64,000 nt of DNA from Nocardiopsis eucommiae (GCA_018388625.1 CP074402.1:1364001-1428000), one strand, 5' to 3'. Positions 50,615-61,725 are shown, counted from the first letter of the stretch. A program made the numbers and translations. Notes: generated from the letters alone by a model not told the origin.

Positions 50615-53157
50615 TCAGCGGTTCCGACCGGCGGCGACGTCCGTGGCGCGGGCGCGCAGGGCGCGCTCCACACCGGCCCGCCCCTCGATCAGCAGGCGGT
50701 GCAGCGCCGGGGCCGGGGAGTTGTCCGCGATGTAGGCGTCGGTGCGCTCCAGGGTCGCCTCCTCCACCAGCTGGCTCGGGTAGACCACCTCGGCGAAGGT
50801 CTGCGCGAACTCACCCGTCCACTTCTCCCAGGCCGGGGCGAGCTGGGCGAAGTACCGCTCCAGGTAGGGGCGGTACAGCTCCGCCTGGCGCGGCTCGGTG
50901 AAGCCCAGCAGCGTGGCACGGAACTCGGCGTTGGCCAGGTCCCCGCCCACGATCCGCTCCCAGGCGGTCTCCTTGGCCTCGGCCGTGGGGATCGCGGCCC
51001 GGGCGCCGGCGGCGTTGCGCTGACCGGCGGCGGTCGGGTCGGCCTCCAGCTCGGCGGCGATCTCCGCCTCGCCCGCCTTCCCGCGGCGACCAAGCGGCGC
51101 AGCAGGGTCCAGCGCAGGTCGGTGTCGACCTCCAGGCCGTCCACGGTGATCGCGCCGTCCAGCAGGCCCCGCAGCAGGGACAGGTGGGCGTCGGTCACGG
51201 CGGCGTCGGCCAGGGCGTTGACGTAGGCCAGCTGGAGGTCGCCGCCGGGCTCGGCGGCCGACAGCAGCTCGCTCAGCCGGTCGGCCAGCAGCTCGAACCC
51301 GACCGGGCGCCACGCGGGGTCGGCGTAGTTGAAGAGCGCGCCCGAGGCCTGGCGGAGCAGGGTCTGGGCGACCGTGACGTCGTTGACGCCGCTGATCCCG
51401 GAGGCCACCAGGGCCACGTAGTCCCGGGCCGCCATCTCACCGTCGCGGGTCATGTCCCAGGCGGCGCTGAACGCCAGCGCGCGCGGCAGCGACTCGCGGA
51501 TCTCACCGGCGCCCTCCACCAGCGTGCGCAGGGAGCGCTCGTCCAGGCGGATCTTGGTGAAGGTCAGGTCGTCGTCGTTGATGAGCACCAGGTCCGGCCG
51601 GGCCCTCCCGACCAGCTCGGGGACCTCGGTACGGGCGCCGCTGACGTCCAGCTCCACGCGCTCGCGGCGCACGATGCCCTCGTCGGTGCGGTCGTACAGG
51701 CCCACGGCCAGCCGGTGCGAGCGGAGCGTGGGGTGCTCGGAGGCGGCCTCCTGGAGGACCGCGAACGACGCGAAGTTCCCGTCCGCGTCCACCTCGAACT
51801 CCGGGCGCATGGTGTTGACGCCCGTGGTCTCCAGCCACTCCTTAGACCAGGCGGACAGATCGCGGCCGGAGGCGGACTCCAGGTGCTTGAGGAGGTCGCT
51901 CAGCTCGGTGTTGCCGAACGCGTTCTCCTTGAAGTAGGCGCGCACGCCCGCGAAGAACGCGTCCACGCCCACGTACGCGGCGAGCTGCTTGAGCACCGAG
52001 GCGCCCTTGGCGTAGGTGATCCCGTCGAAGTTCACCTCGACCGCCTGGATGTCGACCATGTCGGCGGCGATGGGGTGCGTGGACGGCAGCTGGTCCTGGC
52101 GCAGTGCCCACGCCTTCTCCACGTTGGCGAAGGTCGTCCAGGCGTCGGACCACTGGGTGGCGTTGACCTGGCAGTACACGCTCGCGTAGGTCGCGAACGA
52201 CTCGTTCAGCCACAGGTCGTCCCACCAGCGCATGGTGACGAGGTCACCGAACCACATGTGCGCCATCTCGTGCAGGATCGTCTCGGCGCGGCGCTCGTAG
52301 CGCGCGTCGGTCACGCGGGAGCGGAAGACGTAGTCCTCCAGGAACGTGACCGCGCCCGCGTTCTCCATGGCGCCCGCGTTGAACTCGGGCACGAACAGCT
52401 GGTCGTACTTGCCGAACGGGTAGCGCAGGTCGAACAGGCCGTGGAAGAAGTCGAAGCCCTGCTTGGTGACCTCGAACAGCGCCTCGGAGTCCAGGTGCTC
52501 CGCGAGCGAGGCACGGCAGTACAGGCCCAGCGGGATGCCGTCGTGCTCGTCGCGGACCACGTGGTAGGGACCGGCGATCAGCGCGGTGATGTAGGTGGAC
52601 ATCACCTCGGTGGCGGGGAAGTGCCAGCGCACCCGCTCCTCACCCGCAGCCTCGCGCTCCACGTCGGGGGCGCTGTTGGAGACGACCTCCCACGACGGCG
52701 GCGCGAACACGGTGAGCTCGAACGTGGACTTGAGGTCGGGCTGGTCGAAGCACGTGAACATGCGGTGCGCGTCGGCCGTCTCGAACTGGCTGTACAGGTA
52801 GACGGAGTCGTCCACCGGGTCCACGAACCGGTGCAGCCCCTCACCGGTGCGCATGTACGCCGCGTCCGCGACCACCGTGAGTTCGTTCTCGGCGGCCAGG
52901 TCCGGCAGGGTGAGCCGTTCGCCGTCGAACAGCTCGGCCACGTCCAGCGCGCGCCCGTTCAGCACGGCGCTGTGGACTCTCGGCGCGGCCAGGTCGACGA
53001 AGGTCCGCGCGCCCGGCTCCGTACTGGAGAAGCGCACCACGGTGCTGGACCGGAAGGTCTCCGCACCAGTGGTCAGGTCCAGCTCCACGGCGTAGGACTC
53101 CACGCCGAGAATGCGGGCCCGCTCCTTGGCCTCGTCCCGTGTCAGGTTCCCTGCCAC
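50615..53157 (-). CDS. pepN: Aminopeptidase N (M1 metallopeptidase, one frameshift)
   Basis: About 848 residues. The M1 motifs are present: FNAGAMENAGAVTF near residue 264 and HEMAHMWFGDLVTMRWWDDL with the downstream NESFATYAS Glu (about 297-320). Together they bind zinc and the substrate amino group. The C-terminal ERAP-like helical domain completes the enzyme, which removes N-terminal residues from peptides. A missing G near 51085 is the only break. The start GTG 53157 (AGNLTRDEAKERA) has GGAGGGA upstream. Confidence 0.93.
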
Positions 53158-53419
53158 GCCACGCTCCCTCCACGGCCGTCTTCGTCGTCGGCCGGAAATC
53201 GTCTGTCGACCGCGTCGAGCCCGCCGGCTGGGGTGGGCCGTCGGGCCTGAGGTCGTTGTAGTCGATTCGATCCTGTCACGCGCGGGGGTGGAATGCGCAA
53301 CCGATGACCGTGGTTGTCGATCCATGGCGGGGTCCGGTCACTCGGGCCCCGGACGACGGAGAACACCTTCCCCCGGGCCCGGCCCACAGGCGCCCAGAGG
53401 CCCCAGCCGAGGAGCAGCG

Positions 53420-54055
53420 ATGACCGAGACCCCCGCGCAGGCGGGCGAGCGTGAGAACGTGTACGCCGACATGTGGTTCGACCCGGCGTGCCCCTGGGCC
53501 TGGATCACCTCCCGCTGGCTGGTGGAGGTCGAGAAGGTCCGACCCGTGACCGTGCGCTGGCACGTGATGAGCCTGAGCGTGCTCAACGAGGGCCGGGACC
53601 TTCCCGAGGACTACCGGTGGTTCCTCGACCGTGCCTGGGGTGCGGTGCGCGTGTGCGTCGCCGCCGAACAGCGCTTCGGCCCCGAGGTCCTGGGCGCCCT
53701 CTACACCGCGCTCGGCACCCGTTACCACGACCGTGACGAGGCGAAGGACACGGACACCGTCCGGGCCGCCCTGATCGACGCCGGTCTGCCCGAGGACCTG
53801 GCCGAGGCCGCCGACTCCACCGCGTACGATGAGGCCCTGCGCGCCTCGCACGGCGAGGCGATGAAGCTGGTGGGAGAGGACGTCGGCACACCCGTCATCC
53901 AGGTGGAGGACGTGGCCTTCTTCGGCCCGGTGGTCTCCCCGATCCCGCGCGGCGAGGCCGCTGGGAAGCTGTGGGACGGTGTGCGCCTGGTCGCCGGGAC
54001 CGACGGGTTCTTCGAGCTCAAGCGCACCCGTACGCGCTCACCCATCTTCGACTGA
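53420..54055 (+). CDS. DsbA-fold mycothiol-dependent nitroreductase/disulfide reductase (Rv2466c type)
   Basis: 211 residues. MWFDPACPWAWITSRWL places the active Cys at residue 24 in a CPWA motif, as in the Rv2466c family, which reduces nitro-drugs and disulfides with mycothiol. The helical insert follows (RAWGAVRVCVAAEQRFG) and the cis-Pro loop is VGTPVIQVEDVAFFGPV. ATG 53420 has GAGGAGC upstream. The gene is intact. It is divergent from pepN and followed 19 bases on by a small acidic protein. Confidence 0.88.
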   Translation: MTETPAQAGERENVYADMWFDPACPWAWITSRWLVEVEKVRPVTVRWHVMSLSVLNEGRDLPEDYRWFLDRAWGAVRVCVAAEQRFGPEVLGALYTALGTRYHDRDEAKDTDTVRAALIDAGLPEDLAEAADSTAYDEALRASHGEAMKLVGEDVGTPVIQVEDVAFFGPVVSPIPRGEAAGKLWDGVRLVAGTDGFFELKRTRTRSPIFD

Positions 54056-54074
54056 CACTTCACCGGGAGCACCC

Positions 54075-54230
54075 ATGCCAGGGCCTGACGACGACCGCCG
54101 CGCCACCTTCCTCGACGACCTCGACCTGTTGCCCGACACCACGAGCGACGAACGCTCCGAGGGGTGGGGGACAGCGACGAGGACTCCTCGGCGCGGCTGA
54201 TCGCCGACCGCCCGCCGCACTGGGGCTGAC
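54075..54230 (+). CDS. Small acidic conserved actinobacterial protein (one frameshift)
   Basis: About 52 residues: MPGPDDDRRATFLDDLDLL leads on to TTSDERSEGWGDSDED and ends in RLIADRPPHWG. Restoring one G near 54168 joins the parts and gives the usual Arg-Pro-Pro-His-Trp ending of this family of tiny acidic proteins that I recall from other actinomycetes. It is probably co-transcribed with the reductase gene 19 bases upstream. Function unknown. Confidence 0.7.
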
Positions 54231-54368
54231 CCGGGAGCCGCGCCGGGGCCGACCCCCGGCGCCCGATCGGGGCGGGTATCCGTGGAACCACGGGTGCCCG
54301 CCCGCCTCCGTTTCCGGGGCCGCTCCGCCCCTGGCCAACCCGAATCTCGTTCTGCGACAGTGGGGTCC

Positions 54369-55789
54369 ATGCGATCCCTCTACATCGACGGCGCCTGGCG
54401 CGACTCCGCCTCCGACGAGGCCCTGGACGTGGTCAACCCGGCGACCGAGCAGGTCATCGACACCGTTCCGGCGGGTGCCACCGCCGACGTCGACGCCGCG
54501 GTCGAGGCCGCCGCGTCCGCCCTTCCCGCGTGGTCCGCGCTCACCCCGGGCCAGCGCGTCACCCACCTGGCCCGCGCGCTGGAGCTGTTCGACGCGCGGC
54601 TCGACGATGTCGCGCGCCTGCTGACCACCGACATGGGCGCGCCCGCGACCTTCGCGACCAAGGTCCAGGCAGGGCTGCCCGCGCGGATGTTCCGCACCTA
54701 CATCGACCTGGTCGAGGAGCACGGCGAGCGCTACTTCGGTGGCGAGGAGGTCGACAACTCCCTGGTGGTGCACGAGCCGGTCGGCGTGGTCGGCGCCATC
54801 ACCCCGTGGAACTACCCGCTCCACCAGGTCGTCCTGAAGGTCGTCCCCGCCCTCCTCGCGGGCAACACCGTGGTCCTCAAGCCGAGCGAGGTCGCGCCGC
54901 TCAGCGCCTACTGGCTCACCGAGGTCCTGCACGAGGCCGGGCTGCCCGCGGGCGTGTTCAACCTCGTCTCCGGTACGGGGCCGGTGGTGGGCGAGGCGAT
55001 CGCCGCCCACCCCCGGGTGGACATGGTCTCCTTCACCGGCTCCACCAGGGCCGGGACCCGGGTGTCCCAGGTCGCCGCCGAGACGGTCAAGCGGGTCGCC
55101 CTGGAACTGGGCGGGAAGTCGCCCAACGTCATCCTGCCCGGGGCCGACCTCGCCAAGGCGGTCAAGCGCGGTGTCGCGGACGTCATGCGCAACACCGGGC
55201 AGAGCTGCAACGCCCTCACCCGCATGCTCGTGCACCGCGACTCCTACGAGGAGGCCGTCGAGCTGGCCGCCGCCTCCACCGCCAGGTACGTGCCGGGTGA
55301 CCCCACGGACGGGGACACCCGCCTGGGTCCGCTGGTCTCCGCCGCGCAGCGGGACCGGGTCCGCTCCTACGTCGACCTCGGCGTCGCGGAGGGCGCCCGT
55401 CTGGTCGTGGGGGCTCCGACCCCGTCGAGGAGCCCGGCACCGGCTACTACGTCCGCCCGACCGTCTTCGCGGACGTGCGCAACGACATGCGTATCGCCCA
55501 GGAGGAGATCTTCGGTCCGGTGCTCGTCCTCATCCCCTACGACACGGTGGAGGAGGCGGTGGGGATCGCCAACGACACCGTCTACGGCCTCAGCGCCGCC
55601 GTGTGGGCCGCCGACCCCGACGAGGGGCTGGCGGTCGCCCGCCGACTGCGGGCAGGTCAGGTGGAGCTCAACGGCGGTGCCCTGAACCCGCGCGCTCCCT
55701 TCGGCGGGTACAAGCGCTCCGGCAACGGGCGTGAGTGGGGCCTGCCCGGACTGGTGGAGTTCTGCGAGGTCAAGGCCGTGCAGAGGTGA
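54369..55789 (+). CDS. NAD(P)-dependent aldehyde dehydrogenase (one frameshift)
   Basis: About 474 residues. [38 protein letters not shown] with the general-base Glu near 247, and [12 protein letters not shown] with the catalytic Cys near 278 mark a full ALDH. The late motif [14 protein letters not shown] and the end [14 protein letters not shown] complete it. A missing G near 55412 causes the break. It oxidises an aldehyde to the acid; the substrate is open. The start ATG 54369 begins at the usual family position. Confidence 0.92.
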
Positions 55790-55915
55790 TCCCTGTGGCC
55801 GGACTCACCGCTGCGAGCCCCACCCCGGCGGAATCGGACCCGGTGACGCGCGCGTTGTGCCGTGTGGAAAGATTCCGACTGGTCATCCCCTGGTCGAACC
55901 CAATCGAGGTGTGAG

Positions 55916-56062
55916 TTGAGCAACAAGCCCGCGGTCTCCAAGGCAGGTCCTCTCGGTAAGGACCTCAAGTCGATCCTCGTGTACAACCTGATCGCGATCC
56001 TGTCGATGGCCGGCTTCGCCGCCCTCGGTCTGAGCGTGGCGGCGGCCGCCGCCGGGGCCTGA
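55916..56062 (+). CDS. Small membrane protein of 48 residues
   Basis: A TTG start with GAGGTG upstream gives a protein LSNKPAVSKAGPLGKDLKSI, then one hydrophobic helix (VYNLIAILSMAGFAALGLSV) and an Ala-rich end. The terminator that follows and the clean start signals support a real gene. The family is unknown to me; single-helix proteins like this often modulate larger membrane complexes. Confidence 0.6.
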   Translation: MSNKPAVSKAGPLGKDLKSILVYNLIAILSMAGFAALGLSVAAAAAGA

Positions 56063-56084
56063 ACCCCCGCGACCCACACGACGC

Positions 56085-56130
56085 GCGCCGCGCCCCCGAC
56101 GGTCACTCCGACCGGTCCGGGGCGCGGCGC
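56085..56130 (+). terminator. Terminator after the small membrane protein gene
   Basis: GCGCCGCGCCCC and GGGGCGCGGCGC form a perfect 12-bp stem, followed by CGTTCGTTCC. Confidence 0.8.
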
Positions 56131-56162
56131 CGTTCGTTCCCGGGAGGTGTCACACTGGTGAC

Positions 56163-56629
56163 GTGCGTGTTTACCTTGGATCAGATCATGCGGGCTTCGA
56201 GCTCAAAGAACACCTCGTCTCCTGGTTGAAGGAGAACGGCCACGAGGTCGTCGACGCCGGTCCGGCCGTCTACGACGCGGTGGACGACTACCCCCGTTCG
56301 TCCTGCGCGCCGCCGAGGGCGTCGCCAAGGACCCGGGGTCCCTGGGCATCGTGATCGGCGGCTCCGGCAACGGAGAGCAGATCGCGGCCAACAAGGTCAC
56401 CGGCGTCCGCGCCGCCCTGGCCTGGAGTGAGGACACCGCCAAGCTGGCGCGTGAGCACAACGACGCGAACGTGCTCGGCATCGGGGGCCGGATGCACTCC
56501 CTGGAGGAGGCGACCCGGTTCGTGGAGCTCTTCCTCGCCACGCCGTACAGCGACGAGGAGCGGCACACCCGTCGCATCGCCATGCTGAGCGACTACGAGC
56601 ACACCGGCGAGCTGCCCCCGCTTCCGTAA
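56163..56629 (+). CDS. rpiB: Ribose-5-phosphate isomerase B (one frameshift)
   Basis: About 156 residues. RVYLGSDHAGFELKEHLV starts the LacAB/RpiB fold. IGGSGNGEQIAANKV is the anion-hole loop with a Glu where E. coli RpiB has its catalytic Cys region, matching the mycobacterial type that uses Glu as base. REHNDANVLGIGGR follows. A missing C near 56293 breaks the frame after DDYP. The enzyme interconverts ribose and ribulose 5-phosphate. GTG 56163 is the likely start. Confidence 0.9.
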
Positions 56630-57246
56630 CCCGTCCGTGGTCCCGCCTCCGTGCGGGGCCGCCAGCCCGCCCCCGCGTGCCCGGCACGCGGGGGCGGACC
56701 TGTCTCGGAGCCCCGGGGGCCGTGTCCGGTTCGGGACAGAGGACCTGTCCTTGGTCGGGGCGTTGTGGGATCCTTGTCCGGGAGTGGCCCGCTCCGTCCG
56801 GTGTGGGTTCTTCGTGAAGCGCGCGACCGCGTCCGGGACACACCCGGCCCACGAGTCGTGTCCGAGAGAGGGGTGAGTTCCCGAAATCACCGGGAAGTTC
56901 CCCTACGGGTGCGTGAGTCCGACCCCGCGCACACGGGTTTAGGCGGAACCCAAACCCGGGGTTATGGGGCGGATCGCCGCTGGTCGTACGTGCCAGGCCA
57001 GCACCCCAAGCGCTACAGTTCGTGCACAGCGGCGGGCCATCGTAGTCCGAGACACCGTGTTGTCCGCGTCCATCGGTGCCCGCCCCTCGGCGGAACCAGC
57101 CTCCGCGAACCGGGCCGTGCCCCCACACAGCGCCCCCTCCGCCGACCCCAGACCCGGCCCCCGACGCGACCGTGAACGCACCGGTGTGCCGTACCACGAC
57201 CAGGAGTGACCCCGCGGTGAGCGGGCGTGCCGAGCCTAGAGGATCA
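56630..57246. other. Long intergenic stretch upstream of the PP2C gene
   Basis: About 600 bases without a supported gene. Open frames on both strands are Arg/Pro-rich and lack start signals. I see no tRNA or clear riboswitch. It probably holds the PP2C promoter. Confidence 0.45.
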
Positions 57247-58350
57247 ATGAACCCCACACCGACCGCCAGGGCCACCCGACTGCTGCGATCCACCGTGCAG
57301 CGCATCGTCGCGGTGCTCAGGCGCAAGGTGCTCTTCCGCTATCGCCTCGTCCTCATCACCCTGGTCGCCATCGCCGTGGGCATCGGCGTGGGCGCCGTCT
57401 GGGGCCCCACCGGCTGGTTCCCGCCCAGCTCCACCATCCTCACCGTCCTGGCCGGCGGGCTGCTGCTCAAGCGCAAGAGCCTCGCCTTCCTGCTCGGGGT
57501 CGTCGTGGCCGTCCTGCTGTTCGTGGCCTTCATGCTCGACTTCGGCCAGGTCGGCCCGGGCCTGGTGGTCACCATCGGCGTCACCGCGGTCATGTCCTAC
57601 CTGCTGTCCGGCGTGCGCGAACGCCTGGGCGTCCAGGGCCTCAGCGGCGAGATGATGCTGCTGGACCTCCGCGACCGCCTGCGCGACCAGGGCAAACTCC
57701 CGCAGGTCCCCTCGGGTTGGGGGCGCACCGCCGTCCTGCGCCAGGCGGGCGGCTCCTCGTTCGGCGGTGACTTCGTCGTCTCCATCCGCCGCGAGCACCG
57801 GCTCGACATCGCTGTCGTCGACGTCTCCGGCAAGGGCGTGGACGCCGGCACCCGCGCCCTCATGCTCTCCGGTGCGTTCAGCGGACTCATCGGCGCCGTT
57901 CCCGCGGGCGACTTCCTCGCCCACTGCAACGACTACCTCATGCGCAACAGCGGCGGTGAGGGGTTCGTGACCGCCGTCCACCTCAGTGTGGACACCGAGA
58001 CCGGCGAGTACCAGGTCACCTCCGCCGGACACCCGCCCGCCCTGCACTTCGACAGCGGGGGCGGTGTGTGGAGCACGACGGAGGCCAAGGGCGTGGTCCT
58101 GGGCGTCATCCCCGAGATGACGTACACCTCAGTCCCGGGCAAGCTCCGTCCCGGGGACGCGATCATGCTGTGCACCGACGGTCTCATCGAGACCCCCGGA
58201 GAGGATCTCGACGCGGGCATCGACCGTCTCCTGGGAGCCGCCGACACGCTGGTCACGCAGGGTTTCGCCACCGGCGCGAGCGAGGTCGTGGACACCCTCA
58301 GCAAGGACAAGAACGACGACTGCGCGCTCGTGGTCCTCTGGCGCACCTGA
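57247..58350 (+). CDS. Membrane PP2C/SpoIIE-type serine phosphatase
   Basis: 367 residues from ATG 57247 (AGAGGATCA upstream). Four hydrophobic segments fill about 35-120 (RLVLITLVAIAVGIGVGAVWG; LLLGVVVAVLLFVAFML-like), then the RsbU/SpoIIE domain: GGDFVVSIRR, IAVVDVSGKGVDAG and LCTDGLIET, which bind two metal ions. Such phosphatases act on anti-sigma-factor antagonists in partner-switching. No anti-sigma kinase or antagonist gene is adjacent, so the target is elsewhere. It is intact. Confidence 0.9.
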   Translation: MNPTPTARATRLLRSTVQRIVAVLRRKVLFRYRLVLITLVAIAVGIGVGAVWGPTGWFPPSSTILTVLAGGLLLKRKSLAFLLGVVVAVLLFVAFMLDFGQVGPGLVVTIGVTAVMSYLLSGVRERLGVQGLSGEMMLLDLRDRLRDQGKLPQVPSGWGRTAVLRQAGGSSFGGDFVVSIRREHRLDIAVVDVSGKGVDAGTRALMLSGAFSGLIGAVPAGDFLAHCNDYLMRNSGGEGFVTAVHLSVDTETGEYQVTSAGHPPALHFDSGGGVWSTTEAKGVVLGVIPEMTYTSVPGKLRPGDAIMLCTDGLIETPGEDLDAGIDRLLGAADTLVTQGFATGASEVVDTLSKDKNDDCALVVLWRT

Positions 58351-58620
58351 CCCGAACCGGCTCCGGCACCGGCAGGGTGTGAGCCGTACGAGCCCTTCCT
58401 GACGGTAGGGTCGACATGTTCCCCGACCCCGGTACGAGGTCTTCGTACCCGTTCACGGACCTCCGTGCCCGCCCCTCTCCGCCCCCTGGGCGCCGACGCC
58501 CGCACGGACCACCACACCAGTGACGAGGGGCCGGACCGGTCCCCAGGACCCGGACTCACCGGATTTTCGCGGCCCCGCGGGCGTGCCCGCCGGGCGATGG
58601 AGACGCAAGGGGTGCTTCGC

Positions 58621-59957
58621 ATGGACGAGCGCGCTGAAGAACTCATCGATCTGGTCGAGAACAACGACCTGACCGGGATCAGGCTCTGGTTGGCCGAACA
58701 CCGGCCCCACGAGATCGCGGACGAACTGGCCCGCATGTCCAGCGGAGAGGCGATCATCCCCTTCCGCCTCCTGGACAAGGACCGGGAACTGGAGGTCTTC
58801 GAGGAACTGGACCCGGGCCAACAGCAGGCCATCCTCCTCGGCCTGCGCGGCACGGACTTCCACGACATCCTGGAGGAGATGGACCCGGACGACCGGGCCC
58901 GTCTGATCGGGGAGGCCCCGGCCAAGATCGCCACCCGGGCCCTCGCCGGGCTGAGCCCCGCCGAACGCAAGATGACCGCCGCGCTCCTGGGCTACCCCGA
59001 GGACTCGGTCGGCCGGTACATGACACCGGAGACGGTCATCCTGCACCGGGACCTCACCGTGGGCCGCGCCCTGGAGGTGGTGCGTGCCAAAGGAGCCGAC
59101 GCCGAGACGATCTACACCCTGCCGGTGGTCAGCGACGGCCGCCGCCTGGTCGGCACCATCACCCTGAGCGACCTCGTCGTCAGCGACGACGACCGCCTCC
59201 TCAAGGACCTGGTGGACGTCCTGGCCCCCGGGTGGGCGTGAGCGAACCGGTCGAGGACGCCGCCCGGCTCATCCAGGAGGCCAACCTGGTCTCCCTCCCG
59301 GTGGTGGACTCCGAGGACCGCTTCGTCGGCCTCTTCACCTTCGACGACGCCCTGGAGGTCATCGAGGCGGCCGACTCCGAGGACATGGCCCGCCAGTCCG
59401 GTGCCAGCCCCATCGACGACCACTACGTGTCCGTCGGGGTGCTGCGCCTGGTCGGCGCCCGCTCGGTGTGGCTGATGCTGCTCATCGTCGCCGCGACCCT
59501 GACCGTCAACGTCATGCAGGCCTACGAGGCCACCCTGGAGGAGGTCACGGCCCTGGCGATCTTCGTGCCGATGCTCATCGGCACGGGCGGGAACGTGGGC
59601 GCCCAGTCCGCGACGGCGATCGTGCGCGCCCTCGCGGTCGGTGAGGTGCGGGTGCGCGACCTCCCGGCGGTGATCTGGAAGGAGGGCAGGGTCGGGCTGC
59701 TCCTGGGCGTCATGCTCGCGGGGATCGCCCTGGCCATCGGGTCGCTCCTGGTCGGGTTCGACGTCGCCGTGGTGGTCGCCCTCTCGGTGATCGCCATCTG
59801 TACCTGGGCGGCGATCATCGGCTCCGCCATGCCCCTGCTCGCCCGCAAGGTGGGGGTGGACCCCGCCGTGGTCTCCTCACCGATGGTCGCGACCCTCGTG
59901 GACGCCACCGGACTCCTCATCTACTTCTCGGTGGCGCGTATGGTGCTGGGGCTGTGA
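58621..59957 (+). CDS. mgtE: MgtE family magnesium transporter (one frameshift)
   Basis: About 446 residues. The N domain is a superhelix (VENNDLTGIRLWLAEHRPHE, LEEMDPDDRARLIGE), then a CBS pair (YMTPETVILHRDLTVGRA; VSLPVVDSEDRFVGLFT) that senses Mg2+, then five membrane helices with the pore motif GTGGNVGAQSATA. A missing G near 59228 lies between the two CBS domains. ATG 58621 follows AAGGGGTG; ATG 58597 is possible. I found no Mg-sensing leader. Confidence 0.92.
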
Positions 59958-60034
59958 CCCGGTGCGGACGTTTCGCTTGAAGTCCACGTGAAACGGGTAT
60001 CGCACCACCAGGCAGAACGCTCTAGGGGGATTCC

Positions 60035-60246
60035 ATGTCCGATACCGGAGGAACGTTCGACCGGCTCAAGAAGGCCGTCAACGACCACGCCGACAAGGCC
60101 GAGGGGTCGTCGGGAAGGTGGCGGACGCCGCGAAGAAGGCGACCGGCGGGTCCCACGACGACAAGATCGACAAGGGAGCCGGGGCCGCCACCGACTACCT
60201 GCGCAAGCGCGCACAGGAGAACAAGAGGGACAAGGGCCAGGAGTAG
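60035..60246 (+). CDS. Small Lys-rich antitoxin-like protein (MT0933 type, one frameshift)
   Basis: About 71 residues. FDRLKKAVNDHADKAEG, then KVADAAKKATGG and DDKIDKGAGAATDYLRK after restoring one G near 60102. The amphipathic, Lys/Asp/Ala-rich helices resemble the MT0933-like 'antitoxin' and CsbD-like stress proteins of actinomycetes. No toxin gene is adjacent, so a toxin-antitoxin role is not supported. The ribosome binding site is AGGGGGA. Confidence 0.7.
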
Positions 60247-60292
60247 CGGGGAGCTCCGACCCGTGGCACGGAGCGGGGACGGCTGCCCCACA

Positions 60293-61163
60293 ATGGGGCA
60301 TGGCCTCCTCCGCTCCGCGCCCCTCCCCGTCCTGCTCGCCCGGATCCGCATGCCCCTGATGTGGGCGGCGATGGCCGCGCTCCTGGCCGGGTACCTCGGC
60401 CTGTCGTGGTGGGTCGGCGGGACGCTGCTGGTGGTGGCTCTCGCCGTGCACCTGCGGCTGGGCACCCCGAAGTGCGCCCCGCGCGTGCTGGACCCACCGG
60501 TGCGCGGCCGCTGGATGCCGCTGACCAGCCCCGTGGACGCCGTCCCGAGCCAGGGCACACACGCCTACGGGCAGACCCACGCGCTCGGCCTCGTGGCCGA
60601 GGACGGCACACGGCCGGACATCGGGTGGCGACCGCTCAGCCGCCCCCGGAGGACTTTCCGGCCTTCGGCGCGCCCGTCTACGCGCCCGCCGGGGGCACCG
60701 TCGTCCGGGTGCACGACCGCCAGCGGGACCACCGCAGCCGCAACTCCTGGCCGTGGCTGCTCGGCTCCGTCGTCGAGAACACCCTGCGCGAGCTACGCGG
60801 CCCCTCGGGGTTGATCGGCAACCACGTGGTCATCGACGTCGGGGACGCTCACGTGCTCCTCGGCCATCTGCGGCGGGGCTCCGTCACGGTGGCCCCGGGG
60901 AGAGGGTGGCGTCCGGCCAGCCGATCGCCGCGTGCGGGAACTCGGGCGCCTGCACCGAACCGCAGGTACGGGTGCAGTTGATGGACCTGTCGCACCCGCT
61001 CTTCGCGGCCGGGCTGCCCATGGTCTGGCGGCGCGGCTGGAAGGCGGGGGATCCGGAGTTCGAGGGGCTTCCGGAGACCTGGCGGCCGGTGGAGGTGGCC
61101 GGTCCCGAGTACGTACCACCTGGTCGGGTCGGTGCCGCGGCGGAATATCCTGGACTGAGGTAA
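60293..61163 (+). CDS. Membrane-anchored M23 family peptidase-like protein (two frameshifts)
   Basis: About 291 residues. One or two N-terminal helices (MWAAMAALLAGYLGLSWWV; TLLVVALAVHL) precede an M23/LytM-like domain: GTHAYGQTHALGLV, FGAPVYAPAGGTVVRVHD, IGNHVVIDVGDAHVLLGHLR and CGNSGACTEPQVRVQLMD. The last motif normally reads HLHFQ; here it is QVRVQ, so the zinc site looks incomplete and the protein may not cut peptidoglycan. Missing C near 60640 and missing G near 60900 cause the breaks. Start codon is uncertain. Confidence 0.78.
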
Positions 61164-61186
61164 GGCAAGCCTAACGAGGAGGTGTG

Positions 61187-61725
61187 GTGAGCGCGATCGA
61201 CGGTGCGCCCTGCAAGCTCACGGTCTGCCGGGGCTGCTGCTGCGGCACGCGCAAGAAGGTGCCCGGTGTCGACCACAAGGCGCAGCTCGCCCGCCTCAGC
61301 GCCATCGACGACCATGCCGCCCGCCGTGTCCCGGTCCGCACCAGCAAGTGCCTCGACATCTGCTTCGAGGCCAACGTCGTCGTGGTCCAGCCCTCGCATG
61401 AGGGCCGCGCCGCCGGTGGGCGACCGGTCTGGCTGGGGCGGATGACCGAGGACCGCCTCCTGGAGGAGCTCGACGACTGGATCTTCGACGGCGGTCCCGG
61501 AATCGCCCCGCTCCCCGCCGCGCTGGAGGAGCACGTCACCTCCAAGGACGCCAAGAAGCCGAAGAAATCGAAGAAGGCGAAGAAGCGGGCGAAGTCGGGG
61601 AGCCCGGTCCCGGATCCGTCCAGAAGGAGAAGAAGAGCAAGAAGGCCAAGAAGGACAAGAAGCGGGCGAAGAAGGCCGAAAAGAAAAAGAAGGAGAAGGC
61701 CGGGAAGAAGGCCGGGAAGGCCTGA
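61187..61725 (+). CDS. (2Fe-2S) ferredoxin-like protein with Lys-rich tail (one frameshift)
   Basis: 179 residues. A thioredoxin-like 2Fe-2S domain (about 10-115) has CRGCCCGTRKK and CLDICFEANVVVVQPS, giving the four cluster Cys. GGRPVWLG and ELDDWIFDGGPG complete it. The last 60 residues are a run of Lys/Ala/Glu (KKSKKAKKDKKRAKK type). Restoring one G near 61605 continues the tail to TGA at 61725. GTG 61187 follows GAGGAGG. The tail may bind nucleic acid or membrane; function unknown. It ends convergent with the ABC gene. Confidence 0.8.

Noticed and set aside
60035-60246. Toxin-antitoxin module suggested by the antitoxin-like small protein
   Set aside because: Neither neighbour (MgtE, M23-like protein) resembles a toxin, and the family name rests on weak similarity.
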